From: Chlorobiales bacterium
GTDB lineage: Bacteria; Bacteroidota; Chlorobiia; Chlorobiales; Chlorobiaceae
Assembly: GCA_022360275.1 (NCBI GenBank)
Contig: JAKSDC010000190.1
Coordinates: 1-59,484, forward strand
DNA length: 59,484 nucleotides
Direction: 5' to 3'
This document shows positions 1 to 7,603 of this stretch, piece by piece. The translations under genes were made by a program, and so were the position numbers. Within the stretch, counting starts at the first letter, position 1, and every line of letters begins with the position of its first letter. The notes under the pieces were generated by a model. That model made no database searches. It was given only the letters and a program-made list of their open reading frames with translations, and was not told the DNA's origin.

Positions 1-326
1 ATTTCCACTGGATTCATGCTGTTCTGCGGACGGCCCTCTCGGGCAAGCCACAGATTGATCAGCTCGTTTCCATATCGGTCAGGCAGAGCGTCGGCCAGTA
101 ACCCCGGCAATCCTTTGAAGCTGTCCAGCCGAGGAGCGGCTTTTTTGCGCAGGTCAGGAAATACAAACGTGCTTGTGGCAACGGAAATGGGCATTTGCAG
201 GGGGGCCAGATCCCATCCCTTTGCCTTGAATCGGGGATCATATTCAAAGGTGGCCAGGCCGGTGACATCATTCCATGCCACAGCTCCGGCCAACTCGTTC
301 CATATTCTGACTTCCGCTACGTCCAT
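1..326 (-). CDS. hipA: HipA-like serine/threonine kinase toxin, N-terminal part only (runs off the left edge)
   Basis: Translating the minus strand from ATG at 326 gives 108 open residues to the window edge, beginning MDVAEVRIWNELAGAVAW and ending in a stretch containing LPGLLADALPDRYGNELIN. This matches the N-terminal subdomain of HipA kinases, including the conserved LPD(R/S)-G-N segment. HipA toxins phosphorylate aminoacyl-tRNA synthetases (GltX in E. coli) and are held inactive by HipB. The start lies 3 nt beyond the end of the upstream HTH gene, the usual hipBA order. The kinase core (ATP-binding and catalytic residues) is outside the window, so activity cannot be judged. Confidence 0.8.
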   Translation of the reverse strand, partial: MDVAEVRIWNELAGAVAWNDVTGLATFEYDPRFKAKGWDLAPLQMPISVATSTFVFPDLRKKAAPRLDSFKGLPGLLADALPDRYGNELINLWLAREGRPQNSMNPVE

Positions 327-329
327 TGC

Positions 330-677
330 TTACCAATCAGGTTCTGTTGTGTCGCGGCCCTGTTTTCCTCTGGCTCGTTGTCTTTTTTCATTCTGTATTT
401 TGGCCAGCATCAAAGGACTGATGCGCTCTTCAACGACAAATGCATCCATTACCTGCAACTGGTCCAGCACCCTGAGTACTTGTATTAAAGTGGCGAGAGT
501 AACAGTTTTGCCCCTTTCCAGCAAACTTAGCGTTGATCGACTGATGCCCGCCTCATGAGCAAGCGTATCCTGGGTTTTGTTTTGTTCCAGGCGATGATGC
601 CGCACAAATGTTCCTATTTGCCCGGCAAGTGCCTTGTCGCTCATTGCTGGCCAGTTGGAGAATGATTTATCAGTCAT
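330..677 (-). CDS. hipB: HipB-like XRE-family antitoxin and repressor
   Basis: This 115-aa protein has one helix-turn-helix of the Cro/C1 (XRE) type at about residues 22-80: the HRLEQNKTQDTLAHEAGISRS segment followed by LSLLERGKTVTLATLIQVLRVL. The C-terminal 30 residues are basic and probably flexible, as in antitoxins. It directly precedes the HipA-like gene with a 3-nt gap, so the pair should be one operon that HipB represses by binding its own promoter. Neither the ATG at 677 nor an alternative at 644 has a good Shine-Dalgarno. The first codons overlap a copy of the operator-like 13-mer found twice more upstream, so the real start could be 644. Confidence 0.82.
   Translation of the reverse strand: MTDKSFSNWPAMSDKALAGQIGTFVRHHRLEQNKTQDTLAHEAGISRSTLSLLERGKTVTLATLIQVLRVLDQLQVMDAFVVEERISPLMLAKIQNEKRQRARGKQGRDTTEPDW
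660..672 (-). promoter_or_regulatory. Third copy of the hip operator-like 13-mer
   Basis: On the minus strand this reads TGATAAATCATTC, identical to the two arms of the inverted repeat at 758-815. It overlaps codons 2-6 of the annotated HipB frame. The core TGAT-AA-ATCA is a near palindrome. A regulatory role is inferred from repetition and position. Confidence 0.45.
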
Positions 678-1113
678 AATATTGTTGAAAGTACATCAAT
701 GCATGATTTTCGATTCAAAGTTAAGTTACTGTTGATCACGCGAAATATCAAATTGTGCGAATGATTTATCATTTGTTATGTCTTTTAATTGATATAATGC
801 ATGATAAATCATTCGTTTTGGTGGGAAAAACGCCTCCTCCTTCAGCTTATCGATGAAATCCGGTAAAACACCGATCCTCAAGCATCGTTCCTGAATCCCA
901 TACTGTTGCAAGTTCCCATGCCTTGCGGGATGCTTATTAATCGGCGGTTAACTATTGTGAAGTATTATTTGTGTATTGTTTTTGGTTCGCGGCTCATTAT
1001 ATTCAGCCGCGGGGCGGGGGATTTCCCGTTCCGTTTTTTCTTGACCCCCGTTGCTCAATATAGTCTTCGGGGCACTTATTCAACCTTAACGGAAAGAAAA
1101 GGAGTTTATAATC
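678..1113. other. Intergenic region between hipB and the DsrE gene
   Basis: About 435 bp with no convincing gene. The hipB side is AT-rich and holds the inverted repeat described separately. A 61-codon minus-strand frame at 726-911 ends with DKSFAQF, resembling DKSFSNW at the start of HipB, but this similarity comes only from the shared 13-mer. The dsrE side (about 940-1113) is the likely promoter and leader of that gene and ends in a strong ribosome binding site. Confidence 0.5.
758..815. promoter_or_regulatory. Candidate HipB operator: perfect 15-bp inverted repeat
   Basis: CGAATGATTTATCAT at 758-772 is repeated as its exact reverse complement at 801-815, with a 28-bp AT-rich spacer. A third copy of the 13-mer core lies at 660-672 near the hipB start. 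HipB-family repressors are known to bind several spaced palindromic sites upstream of hipBA and bend the DNA between them. The sequence differs from the E. coli TATCC-N8-GGATA site, so the assignment rests on position and repetition. Confidence 0.55.
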
Positions 1114-1557
1114 ATGCGTTCCATGAAATATGGTCTGATGTTGCTTGCCATGGTGATGATGGTTTTGATGCCGTTGCAGTCCAATGCTCACGATGACGAC
1201 GCTAAAAGTCTGTTTGTTGTCGTGACCAGTCCTGATGCCCAGACACAGATGATGGCGATGGTTTTATCGACAAAAACAGTGGAGCAGGGCAAGAGCGTTC
1301 GTATGCTTCTGTGCGGTCCAGGCGGAGAGCTTGCCTTGAAAAGCTGCAAGCAGGTCATGCTCAAGCCGCTTGACAAATCGCCCCAGATGCTGCTGAAAAA
1401 TTTGATCAAGAAAGGAGTGACTGTCGAAGTGTGCCCGCTTTTTCTGCCTAACAAGGGGGTGACACCTGATAAGCTGATCGAAGGTGTAACGGTTGCAAAA
1501 CCTCCGGTTGTTGCCGAGAAGCTGCGTGAAGAAGGGATTAAGCTCTTTACCTTTTAA
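1114..1557 (+). CDS. Periplasmic DsrE/DsrF-like protein
   Basis: The 147-aa product has a cleavable signal peptide (basic start, MLLAMVMMVLMPL core, cleavage near SNA-HDD) and one DsrE-like domain: the LFVVVTSPDAQTQMMAMVLS opening strand/helix and the VRMLLCGPGGELAL segment typical of the fold. DsrE/TusD relatives carry persulfide sulfur on a cysteine; here Cys occurs in MLLCGPGG, LKSCKQ and VEVCPLF. Export would place it in the periplasm, where green sulfur bacteria oxidise sulfide and polysulfide, but a sulfur-carrier role is inference. AGGAG lies 9 nt before the ATG. A DUF2892 gene follows about 200 bp downstream. Confidence 0.8.
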   Translation: MRSMKYGLMLLAMVMMVLMPLQSNAHDDDAKSLFVVVTSPDAQTQMMAMVLSTKTVEQGKSVRMLLCGPGGELALKSCKQVMLKPLDKSPQMLLKNLIKKGVTVEVCPLFLPNKGVTPDKLIEGVTVAKPPVVAEKLREEGIKLFTF

Positions 1558-1667
1558 GTCTTTCGTCCGGAACCTTCCTCAAAGGCCCCTTTTCGTTATG
1601 ATTCTTCCCTGCTGCCGGTTTTACACCGGTAGAGGGGGCCGGGTAAAAATCATGTCAAGGTTTTGCT

Positions 1668-1689
1668 ATTACAACCTGCCGGTTGTAAT
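1668..1689. promoter_or_regulatory. Perfect 22-bp palindrome upstream of the DUF2892 gene
   Basis: ATTACAACC (1668-1676) and GGTTGTAAT (1681-1689) are exact inverted arms around a TGCC centre. The site is 66 bp before the DUF2892 start and 110 bp after the dsrE stop. No T-tract follows, which argues against an intrinsic terminator. Its size and symmetry suit the operator of a dimeric repressor (ArsR or TetR type), but no regulator gene lies beside it. Confidence 0.45.
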
Positions 1690-1755
1690 TTCATGGATAG
1701 ATTATTTTCACTACTTGTTTTTTCATAACAGTTTAAATATGAGGAGCCTGAAAAC

Positions 1756-2007
1756 ATGCAGAAAAACATTGGCGTTCTTGACAAAAACGTGAGAATCATT
1801 CTCGGTTGTGTTATGATTATTGCCGGACTGCTTTATGGGGATTGGTGGTGGTTCACCGGTATTATACCGTTGATTACCGGGATTCTGGGATTCTGCCCGC
1901 TCTATGTTCCGATGGGGTTCAATACGGCGGGTGGTTACGGTTCTTCCATGGGTTATTACGATCAGTCAGCCAAACCTGCAAAGCAGGGCGAGCGGATGTC
2001 TGTGTGA
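1756..2007 (+). CDS. DUF2892 (YgaP transmembrane-like) inner membrane protein
   Basis: This 83-aa protein opens with the DUF2892 signature: MQKNIGVLDKNVRIILG followed by two hydrophobic segments (VMIIAGLLYGDWWWF and IIPLITGILGFCPLY) forming a helical hairpin. The segment GFCPLYVPMG is characteristic; its Cys is conserved in many members. The C-terminal 30 residues are Gly/Ser/Tyr-rich and polar. In other bacteria this domain is fused to rhodanese (YgaP) or sits with sulfur-handling genes, which agrees with the upstream DsrE protein. GAGGAG lies 9 nt before the ATG. Biochemical function is unknown. Confidence 0.8.
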   Translation: MQKNIGVLDKNVRIILGCVMIIAGLLYGDWWWFTGIIPLITGILGFCPLYVPMGFNTAGGYGSSMGYYDQSAKPAKQGERMSV

Positions 2008-2186
2008 CAAAGCCCGGGAAAAGGAGCAAGGGCTGCCTGACAAGGCAGCCTTATGCCGTTACTTTTTCACACATCGACGCGTGGCGCTTTCCGGGGGTGC
2101 TTTGCCGATGAGTGTCTTTGATTTTAGGCCGAATAGTCTTATTCTTTTCTTCTTCATTCATTTTTATGCTATTTACGGAGCGAATT

Positions 2187-3086
2187 ATGCAGGTTTCGAG
2201 ATTTTTGATTAAACGGATGGCCCTCTTTGCAGGAGTATGTCTGATTACAGGTGCGCTGTTTTCAGCATGCTCTTCGGTGAAGGCACCGAAGACAGGAGAT
2301 GTATCCGCAAGATATACCTATGCCCAGAATCTGTTGGCCGAAGAGGAATATGACAAGGCTATCATTGAGCTTGAATCACTGATGTTCGATACGAGAGCGA
2401 CCTCTCTCGAAGATGATGTTCTTTTTTCCCTTGCCGAAGCGTATTACGATTCGAAACAGTATCTTCTTGCCATAGATATTTACAAGAGACTGCTCGAGCA
2501 GACGCCGGGGTCTCCCTATGCAGAGGAATCACAGTTTAAGCTGGCAAAATCACATAAAGCGCTTTCTCCGGTTTTTTCAAGGGACCAGGAGCATACGAGA
2601 AAAGCTATCCGTGAATTCCAGCTGTACCTGGAGCTTTATCCCGTCAGGGATCCTGGGCAGCTGGAGAGCGATATTGAGCTGTATACGGAACTGGCGAGGC
2701 TCAATCCCGATAATGAGCTGTATGAAAGAAGTCTTGCCGTTGCCGAAGCTCAGTATGCACGGCTCGATAAAATTACTGAAAGCAGAACCAGCATCTCAGA
2801 ACTCAGAGAAAAACTTGCTTTAAGCGAGTATAGCATTGCCGAACAGTATCGCAAACTGAAAAAGTATCGGGGTTCCATAGCCTATTACGACAACGTAATC
2901 CGTTTTTTCCCCGATACGATCTACTGGGAAAAAGCCTGGTTAGGCAAGATCGAAGTGCTTATGAAAAGGGAAAAGTGGTTCGAAGCCAAAGCCACTCTGG
3001 ACATTTATGATCAGCAGTTTCCCGAAAACATGGAAAAGGTTGAGGATTATCGCAACAGAATCATAAGGCATTTCGAGAACTCATAG
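2187..3086 (+). CDS. bamD: BamD/YfiO-like outer-membrane assembly lipoprotein
   Basis: The 299-aa product starts with a lipoprotein signal (KRMALFAGVCLITGALFSAC, lipobox FSAC), then TPR-like helical repeats such as YTYAQNLLAEEEYDKAIIELE, LAEAYYDSKQYLLAIDIYKRLL and IAEQYRKLKKYRGSIAYYDNVI. Gene order and repeat pattern match the YfiO/BamD family, which couples to BamA to insert beta-barrel proteins. ACGGAG precedes the ATG at 2187; the frame opens earlier, at 2112, but lacks a ribosome binding site there. It is followed after 13 nt by nadD, so the two are probably cotranscribed. Confidence 0.85.
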   Translation: MQVSRFLIKRMALFAGVCLITGALFSACSSVKAPKTGDVSARYTYAQNLLAEEEYDKAIIELESLMFDTRATSLEDDVLFSLAEAYYDSKQYLLAIDIYKRLLEQTPGSPYAEESQFKLAKSHKALSPVFSRDQEHTRKAIREFQLYLELYPVRDPGQLESDIELYTELARLNPDNELYERSLAVAEAQYARLDKITESRTSISELREKLALSEYSIAEQYRKLKKYRGSIAYYDNVIRFFPDTIYWEKAWLGKIEVLMKREKWFEAKATLDIYDQQFPENMEKVEDYRNRIIRHFENS

Positions 3087-3099
3087 TGAGCTAGAAGAC

Positions 3100-3708
3100 G
3101 TGCGACTTGCTGTTTTTGGCGGAACATTTGACCCGCCTCACAATGGGCATCTTGCGTTGTGCCTCTACGCAAGAGAGCTGCTGCATAGAGACCGGCTCGT
3201 CATTTCTGTTTCCAACAATCCTTTGAAAGAGGCCCCACGTTCAGCCGACAGGGACCGGGTTAAAATGGCTGAACTGCTCGCTGAAACAATCAACAGCACA
3301 GGGCCTGTTGTCGAAGTCTGCAGTTGGGAAGTCAACCGCGGGCAACCTTCCTATACGATCGATCTCATCGCATATCTTGAGGAGATCTATACGTCTATGG
3401 ATATAACACTCCTGATCGGTGAAGACAACTATCGGAACTTCCGGCAATGGAAATCGTGGGAAGAGTTAATCCGGCGCTGCAATTTCGTTGTTTTCGGCAG
3501 GGCAGATGATAGTGCTGAGGCAGCTAAAGCCGTAGGGATCGAAGACCGGCAGGAAGAAAAGTTTCGCCACATTGATTTCAATCTTCCCCTCTCCTCCACT
3601 GAAATACGGGAACGTATCGCTTCAGGCGACGACTGCTCCGACCGGATCCCCTCCCCTATCTGGCGGTACATCGTTACAGAAGGATTGTATCGACGGGCAA
3701 AACAATGA
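3100..3708 (+). CDS. nadD: Nicotinate-nucleotide adenylyltransferase
   Basis: NadD transfers AMP from ATP to nicotinate mononucleotide, giving deamido-NAD. The 202-aa product begins with the nucleotidyltransferase motif GGTFDPPHNGHL (residues about 7-18, with the HxGH-type NGH) and has LSSTEIRERI near the C-terminus, the second ATP-contacting motif (SSTxIR). The length is normal for the family. The start is GTG, placed so that the Rossmann strand RLAVFGG follows immediately. It lies 13 nt after the BamD-like gene. Its TGA stop directly abuts the stop of argS on the opposite strand, with no base between them. Confidence 0.93.
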   Translation: MRLAVFGGTFDPPHNGHLALCLYARELLHRDRLVISVSNNPLKEAPRSADRDRVKMAELLAETINSTGPVVEVCSWEVNRGQPSYTIDLIAYLEEIYTSMDITLLIGEDNYRNFRQWKSWEELIRRCNFVVFGRADDSAEAAKAVGIEDRQEEKFRHIDFNLPLSSTEIRERIASGDDCSDRIPSPIWRYIVTEGLYRRAKQ

Positions 3709-5364
3709 TTACATGGATTCCGGTGCACTAATCCCCAAAATCCTGAACCCGTTACGAAGGATCTGCCGGGTTGCAACGGAGAGAAAAAGCCGGGCGGTAC
3801 GGATATCCGGTTCTGCTTTCAGGATGGGGCATTCCTGGTAGAAACGGTGATAGAGCTCGGCTACGCCATGCAGGTACTCGACCATTTTCTGTGGTTCCAG
3901 AAACCGTGAGCAGGCATCGATTATTTCAGGATATTCAAGCAGCATGAAACCGAGCCGGATCTCGTGCTCGGAAGTCAGTTCCTTCATGAGGTGCGTTCCT
4001 TCCGCCGGGAGGACAAATCCCGCTTCCCTCTCGGCCATACGAAGCAGACTGCAAATTCGGGCATGTGCGTACTGCAGGTAGAATACCGGATTGTCTTTCG
4101 ACTGTTTTTTCGCCAGCTCGATATCGAAATTCAGGTGGGAGTCCTTGCTGCGCATAATGAAAAAGAGCCTTGTAGCGTCGGCACCAACGTCATCGATAAG
4201 GTCGTCCAGCAGATCGGCGTTACCTTTTCGGGTTGACATCTTAACGGTTTCGCCGTGGACCGTTGTCGTTACAAACTGGTTGATCGCAACACGGATGCGC
4301 CGGGCGTCGTAACCGAGGATCTTGAGGGCTTCTATGACATCCGGATATTCATCGATATGGTCAGCTCCGAAAATATTGACAATCTCAGAAAAACCGCGTT
4401 TGAACTTGGTGATATGATAAGCGATATCGGGAAGACGGTAGCTGGGTTCCCCGCTTGATTTGACAAGAACCTTGTCTTTTTCCTGTCCGAGTTTTGAGGT
4501 CGTGAACCAGGTTGCTCCGTCGTATTCATCGATGTAACCTTTCTCTCTCAACCGGTCGACGACCTGCTGGTTCGGTGATGTACCGCTCTCGTCAGCCAGA
4601 TAAAGCTTATGCTCGTTGAAGTAGCTGTCATGCGTAATGTCGAGCCGGTGAAGGGTGCTTTTAATGTGTGTGAAAATATAAGTTTCGGCAGTTTGCTTGA
4701 ACGGATCGAGGTCATCGGTTTCAACCAAGGCGTTACCGTGTTTGGTATAAAGCTTTTCGGCGATAACCCGTATGTAGGCGCCTTGATAGTGGGTTCCGGG
4801 GAATTCAACAGGTTGTCCGCACAGCTCGAGGTAGCGGAAACGGACCGATTGGGCAAGAATTGTCATTTGACGACCTGCGTCGTTGAAATAGTATTCCCTG
4901 GTGACAGTGTATCCCTGCGCCTCGAGAATATTGGCGATGCAGTCTCCGAGAACCCCTCCTCTTCCCCGGCCTATGGTAAGCGGGCCGGTGGGATTGGCGC
5001 TTACATACTCGACAATCGCGGTTTTCCCTTTCCCTGCAGTATCCTGGCCAAATGTTTCGGCTTCGCTGATAACCTGTTCAAGCTGCTGCATGATAAAAGC
5101 CGGTTCGAGATAAAAGTTGATGAATCCCGGGCCGGCGATTTCTGTTTTACTTACTGTTCCTGACCGGAAAGAGAAGTTCCCTGCAATTTCCTGAGCAAGC
5201 TGGCGAGGATTGGTCCTGCACTCTTTTGCAAGAACAAGAGCGATGTTCGTTGAGAAATCTCCGAACTTCTTGTCAGCAGGTTTTTCTATCTGAATCTCTT
5301 TTTCTGTCTCGATACCTGCCTGCATCAGAGCCTTTCGTATGTTTTCGATAAGATATTCTCGCAT
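3709..5364 (-). CDS. argS: Arginyl-tRNA synthetase with a non-canonical HIGH motif
   Basis: The 551-aa class I synthetase has an N-terminal Arg-tRNA additional domain (about 1-85), the catalytic domain with SANPTGPL before the HIGH region, MSTRKGN as the KMSKS-equivalent loop, and a C-terminal DALR anticodon-binding domain (QYAHARICSLLR onward). Where family members have HVGHxR, this protein reads TIGRGR (residues 130-135), so both HIGH histidines are replaced. The rest looks intact and no other argS lies in the window, so it is probably functional. It is the last gene of a trpS-HAD-argS run, 17 nt after the HAD gene. Confidence 0.93.
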   Translation of the reverse strand: MREYLIENIRKALMQAGIETEKEIQIEKPADKKFGDFSTNIALVLAKECRTNPRQLAQEIAGNFSFRSGTVSKTEIAGPGFINFYLEPAFIMQQLEQVISEAETFGQDTAGKGKTAIVEYVSANPTGPLTIGRGRGGVLGDCIANILEAQGYTVTREYYFNDAGRQMTILAQSVRFRYLELCGQPVEFPGTHYQGAYIRVIAEKLYTKHGNALVETDDLDPFKQTAETYIFTHIKSTLHRLDITHDSYFNEHKLYLADESGTSPNQQVVDRLREKGYIDEYDGATWFTTSKLGQEKDKVLVKSSGEPSYRLPDIAYHITKFKRGFSEIVNIFGADHIDEYPDVIEALKILGYDARRIRVAINQFVTTTVHGETVKMSTRKGNADLLDDLIDDVGADATRLFFIMRSKDSHLNFDIELAKKQSKDNPVFYLQYAHARICSLLRMAEREAGFVLPAEGTHLMKELTSEHEIRLGFMLLEYPEIIDACSRFLEPQKMVEYLHGVAELYHRFYQECPILKAEPDIRTARLFLSVATRQILRNGFRILGISAPESM

Positions 5365-5381
5365 ATAGGGAAGCAGCTGCC

Positions 5382-6080
5382 TTAGCTTTCTGATGGTTGT
5401 GGTAGAAAAGATTTTTCAAGGATCGCACGAGGATCGAGGGTGGTAAAATCATCAGCGACAGCAACGACTCCCGGGAGGCCCTGCATGATTTCCTTGGGAT
5501 TTGTCGTCGCAAGCGCAATACTTTTCATTCCGGCTGCATATGCCGCTTCAAGACCGGGGAGAGCATCCTCGAAAACAATGCATCTGGATGGGTCGATATC
5601 GAGCAGTTCCGCAACACGGAGAAAAATATCCGGGCCGGGCTTCCCCTGCCTAACCTGGTGCGATCCCACGACCGCACTGAACCGGTTTTTCAGGCCGGGA
5701 ATGCCGAGTGTATACTCGATGTTTTTGGCGCCTGCACCGGTACCGACTCCGAGCCTGATATGCAGCTTTTCCGCACTGTCAAGAAACTTTTCAAGCCCCT
5801 CGATCGGGCGAATGTCGTTTCTGTACATGAAACGGTAGAGAAAATCCTTCAGCTCCGTCAGCCGTTCAGCGTTTTCGGGGGTTATGTCTTTATCAAGAAA
5901 ATGCCGGAGCACATCTAGTCCTTTCATTCCAGCAGTTTCGCGGAGGTACCGTTCGGGATCGAGGCCTTCAAGGCCGTAGTCATGGAAAAGCTCTACCCAT
6001 GAACGGGCATGCATCTGCATGTTGTTGACGAGGACGCCATCCATATCGAAGATGAAAGCAAATGTATCGTTCTGTTGCAT
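5382..6080 (-). CDS. HAD-superfamily hydrolase, beta-phosphoglucomutase-like
   Basis: The 232-aa product carries the HAD motifs: FDMDGVLVNN (nucleophile and acid/base Asp), GVGTGAGAKN (motif II region), KPGPDIFL (motif III Lys) and FEDALPGLEAA (motif IV acidic pair). An alpha-helical cap lies between motifs I and II, as in the beta-phosphoglucomutase/phosphatase subgroup. The substrate cannot be read from sequence; sugar phosphates are typical. It sits between trpS (30 nt upstream) and argS (17 nt downstream) on the same strand. No link to tRNA charging is evident beyond cotranscription. Confidence 0.85.
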   Translation of the reverse strand: MQQNDTFAFIFDMDGVLVNNMQMHARSWVELFHDYGLEGLDPERYLRETAGMKGLDVLRHFLDKDITPENAERLTELKDFLYRFMYRNDIRPIEGLEKFLDSAEKLHIRLGVGTGAGAKNIEYTLGIPGLKNRFSAVVGSHQVRQGKPGPDIFLRVAELLDIDPSRCIVFEDALPGLEAAYAAGMKSIALATTNPKEIMQGLPGVVAVADDFTTLDPRAILEKSFLPQPSES

Positions 6081-6110
6081 TTTCCTGGTCAGCGTTGTTG
6101 GTTGTTCCGT

Positions 6111-7133
6111 TCAGCCTATTTTCATCGCTGCCCGGACTTCCTGCATTGTTTCTTCCGCAACCTGACGGGCATGTTTTTCACCTGTCAGCAGGATATCTTT
6201 CACCATACCCGGTCGGACAGCGTAATCGGATCTTTTTTCAAGAATCGGGGAAAGCTCTTCGGAAATGGCTGCAGAACACAGTTTTTTACAGTCTACACAG
6301 CCAAGTGCTCCGGATCTGCAATCCCGTTCTATTTCCGCGACTCTTTCCGGATTGGAAAACCTGCAATGATAGCTGAAAACCGTGCATACTTCGGGTCGCC
6401 CAGGATCGTTTTTTCTGACCTTCTGTGTATCGGTGACCGCTTTACGCAGCTTGTTTTGCACTTCTTCCGGTGAGTCGGAAAGCAGTATGGTATTGCCGAG
6501 GGATTTCGACATCTTCATTTTCCCGTCCAAACCGGCAAGGCGCGAAAATCTTGTGATTTTGGGTTCCGGCTCTTCAAACACGTCGCCGATTTCCGGGTGT
6601 TGGTATTGCTTGTTGAACCGCCGCGCAATTTCTCTGGTTATCTCAACGTGCGGCAACTGGTCCTCTCCTACCGGCACGATGTTGCCCTTGTAGAGCAGAA
6701 TATCCGCTGCCTGGAGAACAGGATAGCCGAGATGACCGTATGAAACCGCTTCCATGTTGAGATCCCTTACCTGGTCTTTGAGCGTTGGATTTCGCTCGAG
6801 TCTCGAGGCGGTGATCAGCATCGAATAAATCAGAAAAAGCTCCGTGTGTTGTTTAACCCGGGACTGCCTGAAGATCGGACTTTTCTCAGGATCGATGCCC
6901 GCGGCAAGCCAGTCCGTTACCATATCGATGGTACAGTCAAAGATATCGGCGGTCTCAAGCGATGTGGTAAGACTGTGATAGTCGGCTATCAGGAAATAAG
7001 TTTCGAACGCTCTTTTCCGGTTAACATCGAGTTCATTCTGTCTTGCCACCCAGTTTTCAAGCGCGCCGGTGTAGTGCCCCAGATGCAGCTTGCCGGTAGG
7101 GCGCATGCCGCTTAAGATTCTTTTTTTGCCCAT
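6111..7133 (-). CDS. trpS: Tryptophanyl-tRNA synthetase
   Basis: This 340-aa enzyme attaches Trp to tRNA-Trp. The N-terminus reads ILSGMRPTGKLHLGHYTGAL, containing the class I HIGH variant HLGH, and MKMSKSLGN supplies the KMSKS loop near residue 205. YPVLQAADILLYKG and VPVGEDQLPHVE are typical of TrpRS. The C-terminal helical part contains a Cys-rich stretch (CRSGALGCVDCKKLC), seen in TrpRS versions that bind an Fe-S cluster or zinc; that role is inferred. It is the first gene of the trpS-HAD-argS run, with a non-coding stretch and the SRP RNA gene behind it. Confidence 0.94.
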   Translation of the reverse strand: MGKKRILSGMRPTGKLHLGHYTGALENWVARQNELDVNRKRAFETYFLIADYHSLTTSLETADIFDCTIDMVTDWLAAGIDPEKSPIFRQSRVKQHTELFLIYSMLITASRLERNPTLKDQVRDLNMEAVSYGHLGYPVLQAADILLYKGNIVPVGEDQLPHVEITREIARRFNKQYQHPEIGDVFEEPEPKITRFSRLAGLDGKMKMSKSLGNTILLSDSPEEVQNKLRKAVTDTQKVRKNDPGRPEVCTVFSYHCRFSNPERVAEIERDCRSGALGCVDCKKLCSAAISEELSPILEKRSDYAVRPGMVKDILLTGEKHARQVAEETMQEVRAAMKIG

Positions 7134-7341
7134 AGTTTTATGATCGGAGCGTGTCCTGAACGCGCGGTTCGACTGCGCAGGTCCAGGCCGTCGGTTCTGT
7201 TAAATGCTCTGGAAGTTATAACAGTTGCCAGAAAGATAAAAACGGTTTGTAAGGATTCGAATCGGGATTATTTGATTTTTATTTTATGTAAAAAGATTTT
7301 TTCATGCTATATTTCCAGCCCTTCACATGGCGAAAAAATTT

Positions 7342-7441
7342 GAGAGCAAGTCCTATACAACATTCGGTTACCCAACCATGTCAGGTCCGGAAGGAAGCAG
7401 CATCCGGTAATTTGAATGTGTGATATAGTAAGCTTGCTCTC
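7342..7441 (+). ncRNA. ffs: Signal recognition particle 4.5S RNA (small bacterial type)
   Basis: The hallmark GTCAGGTCCGGAAGGAAGCAG at 7379-7399 contains the conserved GGAA tetraloop and domain IV internal loop that bind Ffh. The ends GAGAGCAAG (7342-7350) and CTTGCTCTC (7433-7441) pair perfectly, giving an RNA of about 100 nt folded as one long hairpin. A run of T residues follows at once and should end transcription. A TATATT at 7308-7313 is a possible -10 element. Confidence 0.93.
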
Positions 7442-7448
7442 TTTTTTT
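7433..7448 (+). terminator. Terminator at the 3' end of the SRP RNA
   Basis: The closing stem arm CTTGCTCTC is followed by TTTTTTT, so the terminal helix of the RNA plus the T-run should act as an intrinsic terminator. Confidence 0.6.
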
Positions 7449-7603
7449 GTCTCCGCTCCCAACGCATTGCACTCGGCTGTGCCGGAAGAACTTTTTATTA
7501 TTTTCCACCATTGGGGTTCCCTGAAAGGAGTGTTCCGCAGACAAGAGAGCTTTGGACCCTGGGGTCAAGTCAGTATGTAGTAACAACAGAAAAAAGGATA
7601 AGC

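Noticed and set aside
16..558. 180-codon plus-strand frame at the left edge
   Set aside because: It is antisense to hipA and hipB, which both have recognisable families.
726..911. 61-codon minus-strand frame upstream of hipB
   Set aside because: Its only resemblance to HipB comes from the shared operator-like 13-mer; no ribosome binding site or family match, and it spans an inverted repeat.
7241..7275. GATTCGAATC looking like a tRNA T-loop before the SRP RNA
   Set aside because: No acceptor, D or anticodon stems can be formed around it.
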